NCBI RefSeq assembly: GCF_050434145.1
Contig: NZ_JBNPVX010000027.1
Span: 1 to 40,963 of the forward strand
Reading direction: 5' to 3'
Length of the DNA: 40,963 bases
Source of the DNA: JAISST01 sp050434145
GTDB taxonomy: Bacteria; Fusobacteriota; Fusobacteriia; Fusobacteriales; Fusobacteriaceae
Of the stretch, positions 36,201 to 40,963 are shown in pieces. The notes below the pieces were generated by a model. The model saw nothing but the letters and a program-made list of their open reading frames with translations. It was not told the origin of the DNA and searched no databases. The stretch's first letter is position 1. Each line of letters starts with the position of its first letter. Made by a program: the position numbers and the translations under genes.

Positions 36201-36625
36201 TCTTTTGTGACTTTAAAAGGAAGGATAGATTCTAACTCATCATAGTATTTTTTTGATTTTTCTATAGCAATATCATAATTTATAGAAAAAATACATTTGA
36301 TGTTCTCTGTATTAATTAGTTCATCCAAAATAGAATAATCAGAAATCTTTTTTGAATCAAGAGTATTTTTAATTTCTGAAAGAATATCAAAACGTGACCC
36401 TAAAGTTTTGTCTAAAAAGGTCTGTGTAATATCAAAAAAAGAATTTTCATTTTTTATAAAACCATTTTTACCTTCGATAATGACCTTTTGCACTCTTTCG
36501 TCTCTGTCTTCCTTGGAAAATTCAGATAAAAAAAGATTAGAAAGATTTTCACGAGTAGGGATATCAACAGCTTTATAAAAAAATTCACCCAAAAAAAGAT
36601 TATATTTTTCACTTGAATTTTTCAC
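33221..36625 (-). CDS. Large protein with degenerate SIR2-like domain, long acidic linker and unknown C-terminal domain
   Basis: About 1,134 residues from the GTG at 36625, which has AGAGGTGA 8 nt upstream; a GTG at 36637 overlaps that site. Numbering below is from the longer form. Residues 11-225 follow the SIR2-like plan of many defence proteins: LFLGEFFYKAVDIPT in place of LFLGAGxSxxxGxPT, FSINYD (Asn120), YKLLGDI in place of KLHGDI, and FLGMNFNDHDF. The glycine-rich NAD loop and the catalytic His are both lost, so NAD hydrolysis looks unlikely. Residues ~290-830 are low-complexity, very rich in Asn, Asp, Glu, Ile and Ser, and probably disordered. Residues ~850-1138 form a predicted folded domain I do not recognise. 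No membrane segment. It is a single-gene unit, divergent from cls. Function unknown. Confidence 0.7.
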   Translation of the reverse strand: MKNSSEKYNLFLGEFFYKAVDIPTRENLSNLFLSEFSKEDRDERVQKVIIEGKNGFIKNENSFFDITQTFLDKTLGSRFDILSEIKNTLDSKKISDYSILDELINTENIKCIFSINYDIAIEKSKKYYDELESILPFKVTKDLKSPEFEENNKIHYYKLLGDISNLNDMCITSQDIRRMKMLPFYSEFWNKIIDEILDRPTIFLGMNFNDHDFLDIIDFLFSKIKRLGQPIYLVQESPLFNESVIKLKDKYGMKIICSNEYDFLKNFNLSDTSADFLKKKVEILVPHDENTFIVKNRRDSLQSNIDSTNKSQQKKKKGRSENKVIDENTLSADSSQNIKEEYNKNENIIKTKVEILPEGPQEDISSTVEDIINASEGDPETVESETVSVEPIRDSQINETTVQMNIIDENLNEGNATITENLIISDDIVENSIINSVNEDNEINTDIIAKDTADYINNDDINTEDADINRTINFITIDNSQLEKEISNKVTVSEEVIERIVNKKEINFILCEDVEQEMPPQALINTSDDDIEKNIVETQDDPQKTVIPTNINNSLSENSENTTEHLKIDSPSSKDDFNLIAKTVIDENVHNQKLEEDVKNTSEDFTIIFSNNIINDNFDNFENNVINPDNLPIAEESINYDLISDELIVENNFISPEKIGYNAKSEFFLADENDKSSNEIERLTEDDVIGIDNPTYDDLIAIVSKKQTKVEAEEATPIIEKKQDNEIIFQKIVTDNIANQPLIDDSVNIEISLDDETKNEVLINDTEIPEIIDEIDIQKIVDDSDENLIAAFHEDNSPKEEIRPVYELKGNEKIINIEQFKRERFLEKENKESIPHNEILKERIEDTRLPQVHILSGDTNEIEVELYRKYLSLELDYFPIKGSHLLDDVIDDYVSIENLGSSDVMIGDTTLHSARIRMFIRKNTNVIEIKTKEFSLSFGVYDDGSRLLIRSSDIYKYQIFSDLKNSRLTWVATTLKNFFSGSPVIFNSKGYAGTIEYRNEQEVRKFNILLNSIKDYETIVGVLKLNKEKNISEMENSFYTLFLLSSYLHGNRELINFINFSIPNKNNIKSGDYISFERIHKLKFRGITFDLKEVITLKEAITLGEANPNTVNCNYKKVGITLAKLDKVQEMLKS

Positions 36626-36866
36626 TAAAATACTCACCTCTACAATTACATGATATAGTATATGATATAAATCTTAATATTTTCTATATATTTCTGAAAT
36701 TTTGTACACTTATAATATTTTATATTATATATTAAAATCAAGATTTTAACAACTAAAAATTGAAAAAAATAAAATAAATTTATAAAGAGATAATAGTTTT
36801 CTTGTGGAAATTTTCTAGAAAACATGTTAATATGAGTTTAGAGGATTTAAAAGAGGTGATTTTGAA

Positions 36867-38315
36867 ATGAGTTTAATTATTTACTTTTTTAAAGAGTATA
36901 TTTTTTATATAAATATAATATTTGTTTTGGTAATAATATTGATTGAAAAACGCAATCCTTTGTATACATTGTTTTGGATAACAATACTATTACTGACTCC
37001 TTATGTGGGGTTTGTGTTGTATCTTTTTTTAGGACTTAAATTTAGAAAGAGAAGAGTTTCAGAAAAATTTTATAAATGGAAATTTTCTAGAAGTAGGGAG
37101 ATAATAAATACATCTGAACGTCCAGATTTATTCAAATGGAAACAATTAATTTCATATCTAGAAGTCTCGTCCATGAATAAATTAACTTCTCTTAATTCGT
37201 TGAGATTGTTTACTGATGGAAACAAATTTTTTGACAAAATAAAAGAAGATTTAAAAAATGCAAAAGAATCAATAAATGTAGAATATTATATTTTTAAGTA
37301 TGATGGATTGGGGCAAGATATAGTGGATATACTAGTAGACAAAGCGAAAGAGGGAGTAGATGTAAAGGTTATTATAGATGGTGCTAGTGCTGTAAATAAG
37401 AAGATAATAAAAAGAATAACAGCAGCTGGTGGTTCTGTAAAGAGGTTTTTCCCATGGCATTTTTTATTTTTGAGAATTGCTAGTCTCAGAGTAAACTATA
37501 GAGATCATAGAAAATTGACTATTATAGATGATAAATTTGCTTATATTGGTGGCTTTAATATAGGAGATGAGTATTTAGGAAAAGGTAAATTGGGAAACTG
37601 GCGTGATACTGGGATTAGAGTATTTGGTGAAGCAGTATTAGAATTAAAAAAAGAATTTTATTTTTCATGGGGAATAGTAAATAAAAGAGATTTTGTTATA
37701 GAAGATTCAAAATATGCATATGAAACAGAAGTAATTGAGAATTTGATTGCAGATAAAGGTCAACATGGGGCTTATGTACAAGTAGTTAGTAGTGGCCCGA
37801 ACTATCAATTTCGTACAATGAGAGATAACTTCCTAAAAATAATATTGGAAGCCCAAAAATATATATACATTCAGTCGCCTTATTTTGTGCCAGATGAATC
37901 ATTGTTGGAGGCTTTAAAAGTGGCTGCCACTTCTGGGATTACTATAAAAATAATGATACCTGCAGTTAATGATCATGTATTTATGAAATGGGTAAATCAG
38001 TATTTTGCTGGTGAATTATTGGAATTCGGAGTAGAAATATACCAATATGATAAAGGATTTTTACACTCCAAATTCATAATTGCAGATGATGAAATAGCAA
38101 GTGTAGGGACAGCTAATTTTGATTATAGAAGTTTTTATCAAAATTTTGAAGTTAATATCAATATTTATCAAAAAGAAATAGTAAGTAGTTTGAGAGAAGA
38201 ATTTCACAATGACATGAAACATTCTAAAAGGTTGTATACAAGTCAATATGCTAAAAGAAGTATTTGGGTAAAATTTAAAGAATCAATATTTAGATTGTTG
38301 GCTCCAATACTTTAA
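36867..38315 (+). CDS. cls: Cardiolipin synthase (phospholipase D family)
   Basis: 482 residues, usual bacterial length. Two N-terminal membrane helices lie at about 8-28 and 34-56 (ending YLFLGLKFRKRR). Two HKD motifs follow: HRKLTIIDDKFAYIGGFN with His214, and HSKFIIADDEIASVGTANFD with His400, each with the conserved Lys and Asp. It condenses two phosphatidylglycerol molecules to cardiolipin and glycerol at the inner membrane. The ribosome-binding site AGAGGTGA lies 7-8 nt before ATG. The 230-nt divergent gap with the SIR2-like gene holds no clear promoter match on either strand. Confidence 0.96.
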   Translation: MSLIIYFFKEYIFYINIIFVLVIILIEKRNPLYTLFWITILLLTPYVGFVLYLFLGLKFRKRRVSEKFYKWKFSRSREIINTSERPDLFKWKQLISYLEVSSMNKLTSLNSLRLFTDGNKFFDKIKEDLKNAKESINVEYYIFKYDGLGQDIVDILVDKAKEGVDVKVIIDGASAVNKKIIKRITAAGGSVKRFFPWHFLFLRIASLRVNYRDHRKLTIIDDKFAYIGGFNIGDEYLGKGKLGNWRDTGIRVFGEAVLELKKEFYFSWGIVNKRDFVIEDSKYAYETEVIENLIADKGQHGAYVQVVSSGPNYQFRTMRDNFLKIILEAQKYIYIQSPYFVPDESLLEALKVAATSGITIKIMIPAVNDHVFMKWVNQYFAGELLEFGVEIYQYDKGFLHSKFIIADDEIASVGTANFDYRSFYQNFEVNINIYQKEIVSSLREEFHNDMKHSKRLYTSQYAKRSIWVKFKESIFRLLAPIL

Positions 38316-38372
38316 AAATGGTTATTTTGGAGAAACATAAAATATGATAAAAGTAATCCCAAAAGAAAAATC

Positions 38373-38401
38373 TTTAAATTTTTTAGAAAATATTGTATAA
38401 T
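38373..38401 (+). promoter_or_regulatory. Probable promoter of tRNA-Arg
   Basis: TTTAAA (38373-38378), 17-nt spacer, TATAAT (38396-38401), ending 11 nt before the mature tRNA 5' end. Confidence 0.6.
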
Positions 38402-38412
38402 AGTGTTTAAGT

Positions 38413-38489
38413 GATCCCGTAGCTCAATTGGATAGAGCAATTCCCTCCTAAGGAATAGGTTGTGTGTTCAAGCCACATCGGGATCGCCA
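38413..38489 (+). tRNA. tRNA-Arg (anticodon CCT)
   Basis: 77 nt with encoded CCA. Acceptor stem GATCCCG/CGGGATC, D-arm GCTCAATTGGATAGAGC, anticodon stem ATTCC/GGAAT with loop CTCCTAA (anticodon CCT, reading AGG), T-arm GTGTG-TTCAAGC-CACAT, discriminator G. A complete cloverleaf. Confidence 0.96.
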
Positions 38490-38511
38490 TAAAATAATAA
38501 GGTGATGTAAT

Positions 38512-38781
38512 ATGAAACTGATTATATTAGTATTGTTAGGATTGGGAATTGTTTCTGGATGCTCTGTAAGTCCTGAAAGTGCTCAAAGAAAATATGGTAA
38601 ATTGGATAATAAATTTGATGATTTAGTAGATGATGAGGTTAAAGAAAAAGATAGAGCTAAATTAGAAAAAAAATATAAAAAATTGGAAAGAAGGATGAAC
38701 CAATCTTCTGATCCCGCAATGAAGTCTCATAAAGAAAAAGTTGCAGAGAAAATTCAATATTTAGAAGATTTAGCAGATTAA
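38512..38781 (+). CDS. Small hypothetical lipoprotein
   Basis: 89 residues. A lipoprotein signal peptide ends in the lipobox VSGC with Cys17. The mature part is short, highly charged (Lys/Glu/Asp) and predicted to be helical, possibly coiled coil at about residues 40-85. Ribosome-binding site AAGGTGAT lies 4-5 nt before ATG. It lies 22 nt after tRNA-Arg with no terminator between, so it is probably read from the tRNA promoter. No function recognised; the small charged helical form recalls Lpp-like or entericidin-like envelope lipoproteins, but there is no specific match. Confidence 0.85.
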   Translation: MKLIILVLLGLGIVSGCSVSPESAQRKYGKLDNKFDDLVDDEVKEKDRAKLEKKYKKLERRMNQSSDPAMKSHKEKVAEKIQYLEDLAD

Positions 38782-38882
38782 TGTGATCTTTATTGAATTG
38801 CAGGTAGTAAATGTGCTTATTTATGGTGTTTGTTCTGTTATAGATACAAGCACTTTTTTCATTAAGAGTTTGGAGGAATCAT

Positions 38883-39872
38883 ATGGCTAAGTGTGCTAAT
38901 CAAAAAGTAAAACTTTTATGTTTGTTAGAAATGTTACACTCAAGAACTGATGATGAACATGACATTACAATGGAAGAAATAATAGAGGAATTGCGTAAAA
39001 AACATCAGATCGAAGCTGAAAGAAAGAGTATTTATGATGATATTACTTGTCTTAAAGAATTTGGCTATGACATTGTAATGAGGAAAAGTAAACGTACTGG
39101 CTATGCTTTGGCTAATAGAAAATTTCAATTGGCTGAACTAAAACTATTGGTTGATGCAGTACAAGCATCTAAATTTATCACACAGAGAAAATCCAATGAT
39201 TTGATAAGAAAATTAGCAGGAATGACTAGTAAATATGAAGCTAGAGAATTAGAAAGAGAAGTTCATGTAAAAAATAGGGTAAAGACAATGAATGAAAGTA
39301 TTTACTATAATGTGGATAGCTTACATAATGCAATTAATAATAATAAAAAAATTAGTTTTCAATATACTCAATGGAATATTAATAAGGAATTAAAACTAAA
39401 AAAAGATGGCAAAGAGTATGTGGTTAGTCCGTGGGAACTTACTTGGGATGATGAAAATTATTATATGGTGGCTTTTGATGAAGAAAATGATTCTATAAAG
39501 CATTACCGTGTGGACAAAATGAAAAAAATAAATATGCTAGAAATTGATAGAGTGGGTAAAGAGCATTTTAAGAATTTTAACATTGCTGACTATTCCAAAA
39601 AAACATTTGGAATGTTTGGCGGAAATTCAGAAAGAATTACTATTAAATTTCCAAATGCAATGATAGGACCAATTATAGACAGATTTGGAAAAGATATAAC
39701 CATTGAAAAGTTAAAAAATGAGTCTTTTATGATAAAGACAGATATAGTAGTAAGTAATCAATTTTATGGATGGTTGAGTGGCTTAGGAGCGGGCGTGAAG
39801 ATATTAAAGCCGATAGATGTTGCGAATGGGTACAAAAATTATTTGAAATCTTTATTGCAAGAATATAAATAA
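38883..39872 (+). CDS. WYL-domain transcriptional regulator
   Basis: 329 residues. An N-terminal winged helix-turn-helix of DeoR type spans about 5-75 (KVKLLCLLEMLHS, ITMEEIIEELRKKH, ERKSIYDDITCLKEFGYDI). A middle helical linker follows. The WYL domain at about 145-240 has ISFQYTQW, VVSPWELTWDDENYYMVAFD and KHYRVDKMKKINML. A WCX-like C-terminal extension spans 245-329 (ITIKFPNAMIGPIIDRFG, ending in the KILKPIDVANGYKNYLKSLL helix). WYL proteins bind nucleic-acid or nucleotide ligands and control DNA damage, phage defence and other genes. GGAGG lies 7 nt before ATG. No obvious target gene is adjacent. Confidence 0.93.
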   Translation: MAKCANQKVKLLCLLEMLHSRTDDEHDITMEEIIEELRKKHQIEAERKSIYDDITCLKEFGYDIVMRKSKRTGYALANRKFQLAELKLLVDAVQASKFITQRKSNDLIRKLAGMTSKYEARELEREVHVKNRVKTMNESIYYNVDSLHNAINNNKKISFQYTQWNINKELKLKKDGKEYVVSPWELTWDDENYYMVAFDEENDSIKHYRVDKMKKINMLEIDRVGKEHFKNFNIADYSKKTFGMFGGNSERITIKFPNAMIGPIIDRFGKDITIEKLKNESFMIKTDIVVSNQFYGWLSGLGAGVKILKPIDVANGYKNYLKSLLQEYK

Positions 39873-40078
39873 TGAGATTATGCTTATTAAAATAATGCTA
39901 ATTTTATTCCTAAAAAACATAGAAAATCATATTTTATCTAGATATAATAATTTTTAATCTATATATAAACACATCTGTTTATGTTAGCATGATTTCTACT
40001 AATGCAAGTTTTATACTGTTTGAAATATTTGTTCAGAAAAAAGATGTTATGAAATGATGAAAAAAATTATAAAATATA
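39873..40078. other. Intergenic, no gene seen
   Basis: About 200 nt of very AT-rich DNA between the WYL regulator and the tRNA promoter. No terminator with a good stem and no open frame of note. Confidence 0.5.
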
Positions 40079-40107
40079 TTGCATTTTACGAAAAAAAATG
40101 ATAAAAT
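40079..40107 (+). promoter_or_regulatory. Promoter of the tRNA-Val-Asp-Thr cluster
   Basis: -35 TTGCAT (40079-40084), 17-nt spacer, -10 TAAAAT (40102-40107), ending 14 nt before the first tRNA. Confidence 0.7.
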
Positions 40108-40121
40108 GCTACTTGTACTAT

Positions 40122-40197
40122 GGTCGCTTAGCTCAGTTGGGAGAGCACCTGCCTTACAAGCAGGGGGTCACAGGTTCAAGTCCTGTAGCGACCACCA
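40122..40197 (+). tRNA. tRNA-Val (anticodon TAC)
   Basis: 76 nt with encoded CCA. Acceptor GGTCGCT/AGCGACC, anticodon stem CCTGC/GCAGG with loop CTTACAA (anticodon TAC), T-arm ACAGG-TTCAAGT-CCTGT, discriminator A. Confidence 0.97.
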
Positions 40198-40241
40198 TAT
40201 AATTCAGACAACGAATACAATGATTAATTTTGAAAAAATAT

Positions 40242-40318
40242 GGGGGTGTAGCTCAGTTGGTTAGAGCGCCTGCCTGTCACGCAGGAGGTCGCGAGTTCGA
40301 GTCTCGTCACTCCCGCCA
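40242..40318 (+). tRNA. tRNA-Asp (anticodon GTC)
   Basis: 77 nt with encoded CCA. Acceptor GGGGGTG/CACTCCC (one G-U pair), anticodon stem CCTGC/GCAGG with loop CTGTCAC (anticodon GTC), T-arm GCGAG-TTCGAGT-CTCGT, discriminator G. The anticodon stem is the same as in the neighbouring tRNA-Val. Confidence 0.97.
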
Positions 40319-40331
40319 ATGAATTATCTAA

Positions 40332-40407
<76 letters not shown>

Positions 40408-40443
40408 TGAAATCGTATTTTGAAACCATAATAGTTATTAGAC

Positions 40444-40471
40444 GCTCTTATTTAAAAATTAAGAGCTTTTT
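40444..40471 (+). terminator. Terminator of the tRNA cluster
   Basis: 7-bp stem GCTCTTA (40444-40450) with TAAGAGC (40460-40466), 9-nt loop, TTTTT tract 40467-40471. Confidence 0.9.
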
Positions 40472-40551
40472 GTAATATTGTCAACCTTAGCAAGCCAGAG
40501 GTGCTATGAAGGTGCTTATTTTAAAAATTAGAGCGAAATAGACATATATTT
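40472..40551. other. 80-nt segment between two terminators
   Basis: No open frame. It contains a short direct repeat GGTGCTATGAA/GGTGCTTATT and is less AT-rich in its first half. It is bounded on both sides by terminator hairpins; no promoter with both boxes is visible. Confidence 0.4.
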
Positions 40552-40605
40552 TAGACGTTATATAGTCAACTTTTTATAAAGTGATTATACGACGTCTATT
40601 TTTTT
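40552..40605 (+). terminator. Second strong hairpin with U-tract
   Basis: Two 17-nt arms (40552-40568 and 40582-40598), with one mismatch and two G-U pairs, 13-nt loop, followed by seven T (40599-40605). A strong intrinsic terminator shape, but no gene ends just before it. Confidence 0.75.
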
Positions 40606-40817
40606 ATTAAAATTATTATAAAGTTTATCACAAATAAAAGTGGAATTTAAAATTTTAATAGCTTATTTATTTTTTAACTTTCTTATAGTCTATCTAATTT
40701 AATTTATCTAAATATGTATATGTATTTAATATCATAATACAAAAACATAAACATATGTACATGATGTAAAATTCAAAAAATAAAGATTATGGAATATTGC
40801 ATATTTGAACAAGTCTA
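40606..40817. other. AT-rich stretch, no gene seen
   Basis: About 210 nt before the terminal repeats with no ORF, RNA gene or hairpin that I can support. Confidence 0.5.
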
Positions 40818-40963
40818 TGGTGGGCGTTTTGGAACTGATAGGTGGGCATTTTGGAACTATTATTTTGGACCTAGTATTTAAGAGGACTTTAGAACGATTT
40901 TTATAAATAATAGGTGGGCGTTTTGGAACTGATAGGTGGGCATTTTGGAACTACTATTTTGGA
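40818..40963 (+). mobile_element. Possible left end of an IS21-type insertion sequence (duplicated repeat block, cut by window end)
   Basis: A 51-nt block at 40819-40869 recurs at 40913-40963 with one change. Each block holds two tandem subrepeats beginning GGTGGGCGTTTTGGAACTGA and GGTGGGCATTTTGGAACTA, plus a third partial TATTTTGGA. The first block starts with TG (40818-40819). Multiple related subterminal repeats and a TG end are typical of IS21-family transposase binding sites. The transposase genes (istA, istB) would lie beyond the window, so this is not proven. Confidence 0.5.

Noticed and set aside
40079..40264. Open frame of 61 codons across the tRNA-Val gene
   Set aside because: It runs through a complete tRNA and into the next one; no ribosome-binding site. 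A shadow of the tRNA genes.
40819..40963. CRISPR array at the right end
   Set aside because: The repeats are nested and unevenly spaced (22-29 nt units directly abutting, then a 43-nt gap), not regular repeat-spacer units. An insertion-sequence end fits better.

Overview
The window is strongly AT-rich and comes from a low-GC bacterium. Several things point to a diderm (outer-membrane) anaerobe rather than a typical Firmicute: a bacterial alpha-2-macroglobulin lipoprotein followed by a PbpC-type penicillin-binding protein, and a LolC/E-plus-LolD-like lipoprotein transporter pair. The large single-chain PurL and the purE-C-F-M-N-H-D order are of the Clostridia/Fusobacteria kind. My best guess is Fusobacteriota, with a low-GC spirochaete as the alternative. 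No rRNA or taxon-specific marker is present, so this stays a guess.

Layout, plus strand first: 167-9418 is envelope biology (A2M lipoprotein, PbpC, Lol-like permease and ATPase). 9458-10131 is a self-contained transcription unit for the ribosome hibernation factor, with a textbook promoter and terminator. 10294-15374 is a co-directional run: a CobS-like membrane protein, RadC, a PSP1/YaaT protein broken by a frameshift near its end, a TrmN6-like methyltransferase, an aldo/keto reductase and a fumarylacetoacetase-family enzyme. It ends at a shared terminator at 15447-15480.

Minus strand: 18877-15507 is a three-gene tellurium-resistance-type stress module (YceG-like, TelA, TerD). From 32735 down to 19662 lies a nearly complete de novo purine unit: fhs, purL, purE, purC, purF, purM, purN, purH, purD, followed by a YerC/TrpR-like regulator with its own promoter. 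fhs makes 10-formyl-THF, the one-carbon donor used by PurN and PurH, so its place at the head of the unit makes metabolic sense. The fhs leader is about 380 nt long and ends in an 18-bp terminator hairpin directly before the fhs ribosome-binding site, so it looks like an attenuator or riboswitch, but I do not recognise its class. A roughly 55-nt sequence recurs before purL, purC and purH. Upstream, 36625-33221 encodes a 1,134-residue protein with a degraded SIR2-like domain and a very long acidic linker.

The right end (plus strand) has cardiolipin synthase, tRNA-Arg(CCT) with a small lipoprotein, a WYL-domain regulator, a tRNA-Val/Asp/Thr cluster with promoter and terminator, a second strong hairpin terminator, and a duplicated 51-nt repeat block at the very edge that resembles the left end of an IS21-type insertion sequence.

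The best candidates for something undescribed are the fhs leader RNA, the triplicated pur intergenic element, the degenerate SIR2 protein and the CobS homologue that has lost its acidic motif.
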